From Candidatus Krumholzibacteriia bacterium (GTDB lineage: Bacteria; Krumholzibacteriota; Krumholzibacteriia; G020349025), in contig DASRJW010000141.1 of assembly GCA_035649275.1 (NCBI GenBank), positions 26,932-90,931 on the forward strand: DNA of 64,000 nt, in the 5' to 3' direction. The notes beneath the pieces were generated by a model. The model did not search any database. It was not told the DNA's origin and was given only the letters and a program-made list of their open reading frames with translations. The number at the start of each line of letters is the position of its first letter. The first letter of the stretch is position 1. This document shows, in pieces, positions 8,015 to 15,894 of this stretch. Made by a program: the position numbers and the translations under genes.

Positions 8015-9550
8015 ATGGCCGCACACGAAACCATCGTGGTCTTGGACTTCGGTGCCCAGACCACCCAGCTCATCGCACGGCGCGTGCGGGGCCTGCGCGT
8101 GCACTCCCAGGTCTTGCCGGGGGAGACGCGGGTGGCGCGTGTGCGCGACCTCGCTCCCAAAGGCCTCATCCTCTCCGGCGGCCCCGCGAGCACCTATATG
8201 GCGCGGGCGCCGCGTTTCGATCCGCGCCTCCTCGAACTCGGCGTCCCCGTTCTCGGCATCTGCTACGGGATGCAGCTCCTGGCGCAGCATCTGGGCGGGA
8301 GCGTGGAGGCGGCGACGGTGCGCGAGTTCGGCCCGGCGACGATGGGGCACGAGGAAACAGCGCTCTTCGCCGGCCTTGCCGCGCAAGAAACCGTGTGGAT
8401 GAACCACGGCGACGCCGTGCGTGCCCTGCCGCCTGGTTTCACCGTGATCGGGAGGACCGAGGGCTGCGTCCACGCCGCGATTCAAGATCCGGCGCGCCAG
8501 CTTTACGGCTTGCAGTTCCATCCCGAAGTGGCGCACACGCCCCGGGGCGAGCAGGTGCTCGCCAACTTCGTCCTTCGCCTCTGCGGCTGCCGCGGTGATT
8601 GGACACCGGAGAACCTGGCCGCCGATCTGCAGCAGGACATTCGCGAGCGGGTGGGTACGGAGCGTGTTCTAGCCGCCGTCTCCGGCGGCGTCGACAGCAC
8701 CGTCCTCGCCGTCCTCCTGCACCGCTCGCTTCCGGGCCAGGTGGAAACGCTCTTCGTCGATAGCGGCCTGCTTCGCTCCGGCGAAGCAGACGAAGTGCGC
8801 CAGCGCTACGAGAGGCTCGGCATCGCGCTCCGCGTCGTCGATGCCGGCGACGCCTTCCTGGAGACACTGGCGGGGGTCGAAGACCCCGAGGAGAAAAGGC
8901 GCCGCATCGGCCACACCTTCGTCCGCGCCTTCGAGGCCGCCGTCCGCGAGCTGCCGCCGCTCCAGTTCCTCGCCCAGGGCACGCTCTACCCCGACGTCAT
9001 CGAGAGCGGCGTTCCCGGCGGGCACTCCACCACGATCAAGACGCATCACAACGTCGGCGGGCTCCCGGCGGACATGCCCTTCACCCTCCTCGAGCCTTTA
9101 CGCGATCTCTTCAAGGACGAGGTGCGCCGGCTCGGCGCCGAGCTCGGCATCGCGGCCGGAATCCTGGGGCGCCATCCCTTCCCGGGGCCAGGGCTCGCAG
9201 TCCGCATCCTGGGACCGGTGACGCGCGAGCGGCTGGAGATCCTGCGCCAGTGCGACGCGATCTTTCTCCACGCCTTGCAAGAAAGCGGCTGGTACGAGCG
9301 TACCTGGCAGGCTTTCGCCGTGCTCTTGCCGGTGCAGAGTGTCGGCGTCATGGGCGACGGCCGTACCTATGAGAACGTCGTGGCGCTGCGCGCCGTCGAC
9401 AGCCTGGACGGCATGACCGCCGACTGGACCCGCCTGCCCGCGGAGCTCCTGGCGCAGGTCGCAGGCGCGATCACCAACCAGGTGCGCGGCGTCAACCGCG
9501 TGGTCTACGACATCAGCTCGAAGCCGCCGAGCACGATCGAGTGGGAGTAG
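8015..9550 (+). CDS. guaA: GMP synthase (glutamine-hydrolysing)
   Basis: A 511-residue enzyme converting XMP to GMP. The N-terminal class I glutamine amidotransferase has its nucleophile C83 in GICYGMQLLAQHLGG and the His-Glu part in LQFHPEVAHT. The ATP pyrophosphatase domain has the P-loop SGGVDSTV at about residue 223, and the dimerisation domain ends with SSKPPSTIEWE. It follows purH by 53 bases, so IMP made upstream is channelled towards GMP; guaB is not in the window. No ribosome site is visible before the ATG. A GC hairpin lies just after the stop. Confidence 0.97.
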   Translation: MAAHETIVVLDFGAQTTQLIARRVRGLRVHSQVLPGETRVARVRDLAPKGLILSGGPASTYMARAPRFDPRLLELGVPVLGICYGMQLLAQHLGGSVEAATVREFGPATMGHEETALFAGLAAQETVWMNHGDAVRALPPGFTVIGRTEGCVHAAIQDPARQLYGLQFHPEVAHTPRGEQVLANFVLRLCGCRGDWTPENLAADLQQDIRERVGTERVLAAVSGGVDSTVLAVLLHRSLPGQVETLFVDSGLLRSGEADEVRQRYERLGIALRVVDAGDAFLETLAGVEDPEEKRRRIGHTFVRAFEAAVRELPPLQFLAQGTLYPDVIESGVPGGHSTTIKTHHNVGGLPADMPFTLLEPLRDLFKDEVRRLGAELGIAAGILGRHPFPGPGLAVRILGPVTRERLEILRQCDAIFLHALQESGWYERTWQAFAVLLPVQSVGVMGDGRTYENVVALRAVDSLDGMTADWTRLPAELLAQVAGAITNQVRGVNRVVYDISSKPPSTIEWE

Positions 9551-9561
9551 GGGACAGGCGT

Positions 9562-9580
9562 CCTCGAGGCAGGCTCGAGG
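9562..9580 (+). terminator. GC-rich hairpin after guaA
   Basis: CCTCGAG (9562-9568) and CTCGAGG (9574-9580) form a perfect 7-bp stem with a 5-base loop, 11 bases after the guaA stop. There is no T-run after it, so it could act as a weak terminator or only stabilise the 3' end. Confidence 0.4.
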
Positions 9581-9604
9581 GGGCTCCGCATCGGCGCCGC
9601 TGCT

Positions 9605-9646
9605 CAGTCATATGACTTGACAGGCATATGACCATAGGAGTATGTT
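9605..9646 (+). promoter_or_regulatory. Promoter and twin palindromic operators of the arsR-type operon
   Basis: The 12-base perfect palindrome AGTCATATGACT (9606-9617) abuts a consensus -35 box TTGACA (9617-9622). A second, 10/12 copy, AGGCATATGACC (9622-9633), lies in the spacer; centres are 16 bases apart. TATGTT (9641-9646) is the best -10, with an 18-base spacer. An ArsR dimer bound here would cover the core promoter, so repression by the first gene product is the simple reading. The predicted transcription start falls at about 9653, on the ATG at 9654. Confidence 0.7.
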
Positions 9647-9653
9647 TGCGGCC

Positions 9654-9992
9654 ATGGAGTCATCATTCGCCACCATCGCGGAGCCGAACCGCCGGGCCAT
9701 CCTCAGCCTGCTGGCGTCCTCGGAGCGCTCCGTCGGCGAGATCGAGCGCCGGCTGCGGATGCCTCAAACTTCGGTGTCCAAGCACCTCCGCGTGCTGCGC
9801 GAGGCCGGCTTCGTGGAGTCGCGCGTCGAAGCCCAGCGGCGCGTCTATCGGCTCCTGCCCGAGCCGCTCATGGAGGTCGATGCCTGGCTCGCGCCGTTCC
9901 GGCGCTTCTGGGCGGCCCACGTGGATGCGCTCGAACGCCACCTCGACCGCATGGATCGATCCACACCAACGAAACGGAGAAGCAGGCGGTGA
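9654..9992 (+). CDS. ArsR-family winged-helix transcriptional regulator
   Basis: A 112-residue DNA-binding protein. SSFATIAEPNRRAILSLL is the standard first helix of ArsR regulators, often seen beside SRPBCC genes. The recognition helix is RMPQTSVSKHLRVLREAG, followed by the wing (VESRVEAQRRVYRLLPEPL). No cysteine metal-binding motif is visible, so it is probably a non-metal ArsR. ATG 9642 is possible but overlaps the predicted -10; ATG 9654 would make a leaderless mRNA and agrees with the conserved N-terminus. It probably represses its own operon through the adjacent palindromes. Confidence 0.88.
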   Translation: MESSFATIAEPNRRAILSLLASSERSVGEIERRLRMPQTSVSKHLRVLREAGFVESRVEAQRRVYRLLPEPLMEVDAWLAPFRRFWAAHVDALERHLDRMDRSTPTKRRSRR

Positions 9993-10101
9993 ACCCCTCC
10001 TCATGGTCCCCGCTCACACGGGTCTTGGAACAAGCTCTCATTCGTGCAACCCGGAAAAGTCCGCCGCGTGCCAAGGTGCGGACGGCAAAGGAGACGGACC
10101 G

Positions 10102-10476
10102 ATGAACATCCTGTTGTGGGTCCTGCAGCTCGCGCTCGCCTTGCTCTGCCTGTCGGGGGGAGCATACAAAGCGTTCAAGTTCGACGAGCTCGCCAACCAG
10201 ATGCGCGCGCTCTCGCACGGCGGATGGCGCGCGCTCGGCGTATTCGAGATGTTCTGCGGGATCCTGCTGATCGTCCCGGCCGCTGCGAAGTGGATGCCGC
10301 TCCTGACCCCGCTCGCCGCCACGGCGCTGGCGCTGGAAACCCTGGCCCTCGCCGTGGTGTACGCGCGGTATTCGCGCCAGCTGACCGCTGCCAACCCGCT
10401 GGTCTGGAGCGCCATGATGGGGCTGATGGCGGCCTTCGTGGCCTACGGGCGGTACGCGCTCAGGCCGCTGGCGTGA
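10102..10476 (+). CDS. DoxX-like small membrane protein
   Basis: A 124-residue protein with about four hydrophobic helices (LLWVLQLALALLCLSGGAYK near the start, then FEMFCGILLIVPAAAK, LAATALALETLALAVVYARY and a C-terminal helix). The pattern fits the DoxX/DoxX-like family, whose biochemical role is poorly known. ATG 10102 is chosen because AAGGAGA sits at a good distance before it. The same frame runs far upstream but only through the arsR region. Second gene of the ArsR operon. Confidence 0.75.
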   Translation: MNILLWVLQLALALLCLSGGAYKAFKFDELANQMRALSHGGWRALGVFEMFCGILLIVPAAAKWMPLLTPLAATALALETLALAVVYARYSRQLTAANPLVWSAMMGLMAAFVAYGRYALRPLA

Positions 10477-10488
10477 GAGGAGAACCCG

Positions 10489-11055
10489 TTGACCGATCGT
10501 GAGCAGTACACACCGGGTCCGGCAAGCGGGGCGCAGATCCTCAAGGAAGGCGAGAAATGGACGCTCCTTCTCGTCCGCGAGCTCCGTCATCCGCCGGCGA
10601 TGGTGTGGCAGGCGCTGACCGATCCTGCGCACCTGTCCGAATGGGCGCCGTTCGACGCCGATCGGAACCTGGCCGCTGTGGGGCCGGTGACGCTCTCGAC
10701 CGTCGGGACGCCGACGCCGCAGGTCTCTCTGACCACCGTGAAGCGGGCCGAGGCGCCGAGGCTGCTCGAGTACAGCTGGGGTGGCAGCGACCTCCGTTGG
10801 GAGCTCGAACCGCTCGGCAGCGGCACGCGCCTCACGCTCTGGCACAGCATCGATCGCCGCTTCATCTCGTGGGGCGCCGCGGGCTGGCACATCTGCTTCG
10901 ACGTCCTCGAGCGGCTCCTCGCGGGTGAGCCGATGGGACGCATCGTCGGCCCCGAGGTCATGAATTTCCGCGGCTGGCAGCGATTGAACGCCGAGTACGC
11001 CAAGCAGTTCCGCGTGGAGGCCCACGGTGGGCCGCCCAACGCCCCGAAGCCTTGA
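10489..11055 (+). CDS. SRPBCC (AHSA1/START-like) domain protein
   Basis: A 188-residue soluble protein of the helix-grip fold that binds hydrophobic ligands. The opening strand RELRHPPAMVWQALTDPAHLSEWAPF and the later GSGTRLTLWHS with a final long helix region (FDVLERLL) are typical of AHSA1-like SRPBCC proteins. The TTG start at 10489 has AGGAGA five bases upstream, and no ATG lies nearby in frame. ArsR and SRPBCC genes are often neighbours, so the ligand of this domain could be linked to the operon's inducer; that is inference. Confidence 0.85.
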   Translation: MTDREQYTPGPASGAQILKEGEKWTLLLVRELRHPPAMVWQALTDPAHLSEWAPFDADRNLAAVGPVTLSTVGTPTPQVSLTTVKRAEAPRLLEYSWGGSDLRWELEPLGSGTRLTLWHSIDRRFISWGAAGWHICFDVLERLLAGEPMGRIVGPEVMNFRGWQRLNAEYAKQFRVEAHGGPPNAPKP

Positions 11056-11075
11056 AGCGTGAAAGGATGCATCCC

Positions 11076-11501
11076 ATGGAAGCGACCCTGCAGAAGCCGG
11101 CCCTCGTCGTCGCCAAGACCGCCCCGCAAGCCAAGATCGTCTATTGGATCGCCACCGCGCTCTTCTGCCTGCAAATGAGCTTCACCGCCTACGCGCAACT
11201 GCGCCTGCCGCAGGTGGCGGAGGCATTCACCCACCTCGGCTTCCCCGACTACTTCCGGGTGGAGCTCTCATGGGCCAAGCTCCTCGGCGTGGTGCTGCTG
11301 CTGGCGCCGGTGCCGGCGCGGCTCAAGGAGTGGGTCTACGCCGGCTTCGCCATCGACCTCACTTCGGCGCTCATCGCCCACCTCTCGGTGGGGGATGGCC
11401 CGCAGGCGTGGGGCTGGGCGGCGGCCGCCGGCGTGCTCTGGGGGCTTTCGTACTTCATCTGGCACCGCCGCGCGCTGCCGGTGCACCGGGATTTGACGTA
11501 A
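11076..11501 (+). CDS. DoxX-like membrane protein (second copy)
   Basis: A 141-residue protein with four hydrophobic segments (IVYWIATALFCLQMSFTAYA, LLGVVLLLAPVPAR, VYAGFAIDLTSALIAHL, WGWAAAAGVLWGLSYFIW). FPDYFRVELSWAKLLGVV matches DoxX-like proteins. GAAAGG (11061-11066) gives normal spacing to ATG 11076; ATG 11067 and a TTG overlapping the previous stop are alternatives. It differs clearly from the other DoxX-like protein in the operon, so this is not a recent duplication. Confidence 0.75.
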   Translation: MEATLQKPALVVAKTAPQAKIVYWIATALFCLQMSFTAYAQLRLPQVAEAFTHLGFPDYFRVELSWAKLLGVVLLLAPVPARLKEWVYAGFAIDLTSALIAHLSVGDGPQAWGWAAAAGVLWGLSYFIWHRRALPVHRDLT

Positions 11502-11527
11502 CCTACGTGCAAGAATAGGAGCTGACC

Positions 11528-11953
11528 ATGAAAAGGCCCATCCCGGTGGAACCTGCCTCTGCATTGATCGACGAGAAGATCCAGGAACTTCGGGACTGGC
11601 GCGGCAAGACGCTCGCGAAAGTGCGCGAGATCATGCACGAAGCAGACCCTGAGATCGTCGAAGAGTGGAAGTGGGGGACTCCCGTCTGGTCCCACGGTGG
11701 CATCGTCTGCACGGGAGAGACCTACAAGAACATCGTCAAGATGACCTTTGCCAAGGGAGCTGCGTTGAAGGACCCTGCAGGTCTGTTCAACTCCAGCCTC
11801 GACGGGAATGTCAGGCGCGCCATCGACATCCACGAAGGCGACAAGCTCGATCAGGCGGCCTTGAAGGCTCTCATCCGGGCTGCAGTGGCGCTCAATCTCC
11901 AGGGCAAGGGCCAGCCGAAGCCCCGGCGAACGCGCCGCAAGCGGGCCGACTAG
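11528..11953 (+). CDS. DUF1801-family protein
   Basis: A 141-residue small protein. EIVEEWKWGTPVWSHGGIVC, ETYKNIVKMTFAKGAAL and a basic C-terminal tail (RRTRRKRAD) are typical of the DUF1801/YdhG-like group of unknown function, often carried in accessory loci with ArsR and SRPBCC genes. A GGAG ribosome site precedes the ATG. Last gene of the cassette, converging on aguA with only 31 bases between. A second, different DUF1801 gene lies at 35460. Confidence 0.82.
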   Translation: MKRPIPVEPASALIDEKIQELRDWRGKTLAKVREIMHEADPEIVEEWKWGTPVWSHGGIVCTGETYKNIVKMTFAKGAALKDPAGLFNSSLDGNVRRAIDIHEGDKLDQAALKALIRAAVALNLQGKGQPKPRRTRRKRAD

Positions 11954-11984
11954 CTTCATCCCTCTTCTCGGCAAGATGCCGACG

Positions 11985-13073
11985 CTACGCCGGCTCCTGC
12001 TGCGTCGCGCAGTGGAGGGTTCCGAGTCCCCAGGCCAAGTCCACGCAGTGAATCCCCACGACCTCGCGCTCCGGGAAGAGCTCCGCGAGAAGCCCCAGCG
12101 CCGTGCGGTCCGCGGGGTCGTTGAAGGTGGGGACGAGCACCGTACCGTTGGCCAGGTAGAAGTTCGCGTAGCTCGCCGGCACGCGCCTGCCGGCGAAGCC
12201 CATCGGTGTCGGCATCGGGAGCGGGATCACCTCGAGCTTGCGGCCGGCGGCGTCGCGGGCCGACTGGAGGCGCTCCCGATTCTCCTGGAGCAGCGCGTAG
12301 TTGGAATCCTTGCGGTTCTTCTCCTGGCAGAGAACGACGCGGCTGGGAGCCACGAAGCGCGCCACGTCGTCCACATGGCCGTGCGTGTCGTCGCCGGCGA
12401 TGCCCCGGCCCAGCCAGACGACACGCTGGACGCCGAGCGTCGCGGCGAAGACCGCCTCGATGCCGGCGCGGCCGAGTCCCGGGTTCCGCGCCTGCACGCG
12501 GCTCAGCAGGCACTCTTCGGTCGCGAGCAGCGTCCCCTCGCCGTCGACGTCGATCGCGCCTCCTTCCATCACCACCGGCTTCCCCTCCGCGAAGGGGCGG
12601 TGCAAGGGCAAGCGCAGAGCTTTGGCGATCTCCGCCGCGACTTTCGCGTCGCGCTTGTGGTTGGCGTACTTGGCCCAGCCGTTGAAGCGCCAGTGAACTG
12701 CCAGCTTGCTCCCGTCGGCGCGCCGGACGAACGTTGGACCCGAGTCCCGCGTCCAAGAACGGTCGGTCGGGACCCGATAGAAATCGACGCGCTTCGAATG
12801 GACTCCGACCTTCGCGAGGACAGCGCGAGCTTGGGCGCGGATGGCTGCGTCGCGGACGAGGATGCACACGCGCTCGTGTCGCGACAGAAGCCGCACGATC
12901 TCGCCGTACACCCAAGGGATGGGCTCGAACTTCCCGGGCCAGTCGGACTTCTGATGCGGCCAGGCGATCCAGGTGGCGCGGTGCTCGGACCACTCCGCAG
13001 GCATGGTGGTGCCCTGAGCAGCAGGGGAGAGCGGTTCACGGCGCGGGGTGGCGGGCACGAGGGCCTTCGTCAC
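11985..13073 (-). CDS. aguA: Agmatine deiminase
   Basis: A 362-residue protein of the peptidyl-arginine-deiminase-like fold, converting agmatine to N-carbamoylputrescine. Conserved pieces are MPAEWSEHRATWIAWPH, DRSWTRDSGPTFV, GDDTHGHVDDVARFV and the catalytic C355 in LHCATQQEP at the C-terminus. GTG 13073 overlaps the aguB stop by four bases (GTGA) and gives a normal length. The internal ATG at 13004 would remove the first 23 residues. It forms a two-gene polyamine operon with aguB. No arginine decarboxylase is in the window. Confidence 0.9.
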   Translation of the reverse strand: MTKALVPATPRREPLSPAAQGTTMPAEWSEHRATWIAWPHQKSDWPGKFEPIPWVYGEIVRLLSRHERVCILVRDAAIRAQARAVLAKVGVHSKRVDFYRVPTDRSWTRDSGPTFVRRADGSKLAVHWRFNGWAKYANHKRDAKVAAEIAKALRLPLHRPFAEGKPVVMEGGAIDVDGEGTLLATEECLLSRVQARNPGLGRAGIEAVFAATLGVQRVVWLGRGIAGDDTHGHVDDVARFVAPSRVVLCQEKNRKDSNYALLQENRERLQSARDAAGRKLEVIPLPMPTPMGFAGRRVPASYANFYLANGTVLVPTFNDPADRTALGLLAELFPEREVVGIHCVDLAWGLGTLHCATQQEPA

Positions 13074-13957
13074 CGCTTCTCCAGGACTCGTTCCACGATG
13101 GGTGCGTACGCGTCGATGCGGCGATCCCGGAGGAACGGCCAGTGCTGGCGGGCGGTCTCGAGGAGTTTCGGGTCGACGTCGGCGAGGACGACCGCCTCGC
13201 GGTCGTGCGATGCCTGCTGGACGATGCGTCCGTATGGGTCGCAGACGAACGAGGCCCCCCAGAATTCGATGCCCCCGCCCTCCGGCCCTTCGTGGCCCAC
13301 GCGGTTGACGGCGGCGACATAGACACCGTTGGCGATGGCGTGGGCGCGCTGGGTGGTCTGCCAAGCGTCGAGCTGCGACTCGCCCCATTCCTTCTTCTCG
13401 CTCGGGTGCCAGCCGATCGCGGTGGGATAGGCGAGAACGAGCGCGCCCTGGAGCGCGGTCAGGCGCGCCGCCTCCGGGTACCACTGGTCCCAGCACACCA
13501 GCGTCCCGACGCGGCCGTAGCGGGTGTCGAAGGCACGGAAGCCAAGGTCTCCGGGCGTGAAGTAGAACTTCTCGAAGTAAAGGGGATCGTCGGGGATGTG
13601 CATCTTCCGATAGATCCCGGCGAGCGATCCGTCGGCGTCCAGGACGACGGCGGTGTTGTGGTAGACACCGGCGGCGCGGCGCTCGAAGACGGAGCCGACG
13701 ATGGCGATGCCGAGCTCCTTGGCCAAGGTGCCCAGGGCTTCCGTAGTTGGTCCCGGCACCGGCTCGGCCAGGGCGAAATTCGAATGGTCCTCGCTCTGGC
13801 AGAAGTACAGGCTGCGAAAGAGCTCAGGGAGGCAGACGACGCTGGCGCCGTCCTTGGCGGCCTGGCGAATCATCGCGTCGGCGACCGCCAGGTTGCGGGC
13901 CGCGTCGCTCGTACAGCGCATCTGGACGAGTCCGATCTTGAACGCGGCGTCAGTCAT
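13070..13957 (-). CDS. aguB: N-carbamoylputrescine amidase
   Basis: A 295-residue carbon-nitrogen hydrolase (nitrilase superfamily) that converts N-carbamoylputrescine to putrescine, CO2 and ammonia. The Glu-Lys-Cys triad is visible as E45 (CLPELFRSLYF), K118 (YRKMHIPDDP) and C155 (LVCWDQWYPEAARL). The pairing with aguA supports the substrate. The ATG at 13957 lies only nine bases after a predicted -10 box and has no ribosome site, which suggests a nearly leaderless mRNA. Confidence 0.93.
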   Translation of the reverse strand: MTDAAFKIGLVQMRCTSDAARNLAVADAMIRQAAKDGASVVCLPELFRSLYFCQSEDHSNFALAEPVPGPTTEALGTLAKELGIAIVGSVFERRAAGVYHNTAVVLDADGSLAGIYRKMHIPDDPLYFEKFYFTPGDLGFRAFDTRYGRVGTLVCWDQWYPEAARLTALQGALVLAYPTAIGWHPSEKKEWGESQLDAWQTTQRAHAIANGVYVAAVNRVGHEGPEGGGIEFWGASFVCDPYGRIVQQASHDREAVVLADVDPKLLETARQHWPFLRDRRIDAYAPIVERVLEKR

Positions 13958-13966
13958 GGGGGCCGG

Positions 13967-13995
13967 AGAATAGCGGATCGCCGCCCGGAGGACAA
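13967..13995 (-). promoter_or_regulatory. Promoter of aguB-aguA (probably leaderless)
   Basis: On the minus strand, TTGTCC (13995-13990), a 17-base spacer and TATTCT (13972-13967). The -10 ends nine bases before the aguB ATG, so transcription would begin within about three bases of the start codon. Confidence 0.55.
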
Positions 13996-14053
13996 TGCAT
14001 GGTGGCCCGCCGGCGAGGAACTCGATGCGGCATCATGGGCGACAGGCCCCGTC

Positions 14054-15427
14054 TCAGGGCCGAAACCCGAGGACGGCCTCCATCGCGGGGTCCTTCCCTG
14101 CGAGGTACTGCGCCAGCGTCGTTTCCACCGGAATGTCCGGTCCGACATCGTCCACACTGAGGTCGGGATAGCGGTAGGGCCGAAACTCGGGGAACTCGCG
14201 CCGCGAGTAAGAGTGGAAGCCGTCCGTGTAGTGCAGGGTGAGTTTCGTGTTCGGAAGCAGGATGTTCCCGCCCTCGGACCACATGTCGAGAGCATCGCCC
14301 ACCGGCTCGCCCACGAACACGGCGCGCGTCAGCTGGCGGAGCGTCGCAGCAGCCGTGATCCCCGCCGAGAAGGTGGCGCGACCGGTGATCACGAACATTC
14401 GTCCACGTTCCTGAGCCAAGGGCAGCGCCGCGATCCCGCGGAACAGGGAATCGGCCAGTTCGAGATTGCCGCCGGTGTTGAAGCGTAGGTCGATCACCAG
14501 CTTTCGAGGCGGGTCGCGCTGCAGCTCCTGGAGAACCCGGTTCCCGAACGCCTGCACGGTCTCGCCTTCGGGTTCGTCCTGGGACCGGTTGTACTGGACG
14601 TAGAGGACTTGTGAACTCGCGATCCGGTCCATCCAATAATGCCGCGCCAGATTTCGGAGATAGAGAGGCAGGCGCTCGGCCTCTGCGAGCAGCGCCGAAA
14701 CCCAGGGTCCCTGACGACCTGGATGGGTGGAAGCGAGATCCCACCAGGCCTCGAAGGGCTTGTCCGAGCGTTCCAGCAGCAGGGGATCGAGCCGCACGGA
14801 GCGCCGGACGTGCTCAGGCGTCTCCACCGTCAGCTCCAGCGCGTCCGTCGAGAGCACGCCGACGCCCCTGAGAATCTCCGGGCTCATCAATAGGTAGGAG
14901 CTCATGTATCGCTCCCAGGATCGATTCGCCGCATACAAGGGCGCGACCCTCTCGGCCACCTCCGCCACCGGGCGCCCAGCGATGGCGAGGATCCGGCCCC
15001 CCAACAGGTCGGCGTGCTCGGGATGGGCGCGAACGACGCAAAGATCGTTGCCGAACCACCAGACCCTGAGCGGATAACGACGGAGAACGGTCCGATTGCG
15101 GAGGAGATAGAGCCGCGTATGCGCATTGTGGGCCCGCGCGACCGCCGTGGCGAGCCGGACGATGATCTGCTCGTCACTCAGAGTGGCGACGGAATCGCGA
15201 AGCCGGGGAATGTCGTGCTCGAAGAGGGAGCGTGCGTCTCCCCTGAAGCTCCGATCGCGAGCGAGAAACGCGGTCAACGTCGAGTCGAGATCTTCCTGCC
15301 AACCACGCACCCGCTCGGTCGGGCTCGGCCAGGCGAACTGAGCGGCGACTTCAGGCGGCGAGACTTCGAGCAGGAGTAGCATTGCGGCGAATACGGCACC
15401 TGCAGTCCGGCGGAAGCAGGTCGACAT
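14054..15427 (-). CDS. Secreted S41-family (C-terminal processing protease-like) protein
   Basis: A 457-residue exported protein. The start at ATG 15427 gives a signal peptide (MSTCFRRTAGAVFAAMLLLL, cleavage near VAAQ) and has a GAGG ribosome site. The N-terminal half holds a helical cap and a PDZ-like region (VVRAHPEHADLLGGRILAIA). The C-terminal half matches the S41 core: LVIDLRFNTGGN, then FVITGRATFSAGITAA with the likely nucleophilic Ser. The usual catalytic Lys is not obvious to me, so activity is uncertain. Codon use is less GC-biased at third positions than in neighbours, hinting at a different origin. No partner gene is apparent. Confidence 0.75.
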   Translation of the reverse strand: MSTCFRRTAGAVFAAMLLLLEVSPPEVAAQFAWPSPTERVRGWQEDLDSTLTAFLARDRSFRGDARSLFEHDIPRLRDSVATLSDEQIIVRLATAVARAHNAHTRLYLLRNRTVLRRYPLRVWWFGNDLCVVRAHPEHADLLGGRILAIAGRPVAEVAERVAPLYAANRSWERYMSSYLLMSPEILRGVGVLSTDALELTVETPEHVRRSVRLDPLLLERSDKPFEAWWDLASTHPGRQGPWVSALLAEAERLPLYLRNLARHYWMDRIASSQVLYVQYNRSQDEPEGETVQAFGNRVLQELQRDPPRKLVIDLRFNTGGNLELADSLFRGIAALPLAQERGRMFVITGRATFSAGITAAATLRQLTRAVFVGEPVGDALDMWSEGGNILLPNTKLTLHYTDGFHSYSRREFPEFRPYRYPDLSVDDVGPDIPVETTLAQYLAGKDPAMEAVLGFRP

Positions 15428-15894
15428 GGGTTGCCTCGCGATCCCGACGCTTCGGGCCGGTGAACGAACCAAACCTCCCACAGCTTGGACGGGCGAAGTT
15501 CTGCAAAGGTTACCTTCCACCCACCGGGTGCCTCGCTGGAACGATGGGGCCGGGCAGCGGGCCGAAGCATGAGCGTGAACTTCCCGGGCGACGCGCGGTC
15601 GAGCGAAGCCGCCGCAGCCTCGAGGAGACGCTGAACGATGCCTTGACGTTGGCTTTCAGGGAACCTTGCATGCCCCTTCAGCTCGGTGAGGCCGGCCGGA
15701 TTCTCATCCCGTGTCCGTTACCATCTCCCGAGCAACACCCGAGTGCAACGGCTCAGAGGCTGGCTTCCTGAACGCGGCCGCCGTTGCCAAGCTCCCGCCC
15801 CCGCGCCGTGTGGTTGACTTCTGCCGCACCCGGCCTTCTTTATAGAGGGTCGGGGGCGCGGTCCGCGGCCGCGCCAGCCCACCCGCCGGAGGCC
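15428..15894. other. Intergenic stretch of 467 bases with no convincing gene
   Basis: This gap separates the divergent S41 and M6 protease genes. Open frames exist on both strands but none combines a start, a ribosome site and a recognisable family. A minus-strand frame between about 15717 and 15430 reads rather protein-like (for example WKVTFAELRPSKLWEVWFV), and a possible ATG at 15724 lies one base out of frame with it; it could be a decayed gene. On the plus strand TTGACT (15814-15819) and TTTATA (15839-15844) could form a weak promoter for the M6 gene, with a long 19-base spacer. Confidence 0.4.

Noticed and set aside
15544-15771. Small plus-strand gene in the S41/M6 gap
   Set aside because: It has no ribosome site, lower third-position GC than neighbours and no recognisable family.
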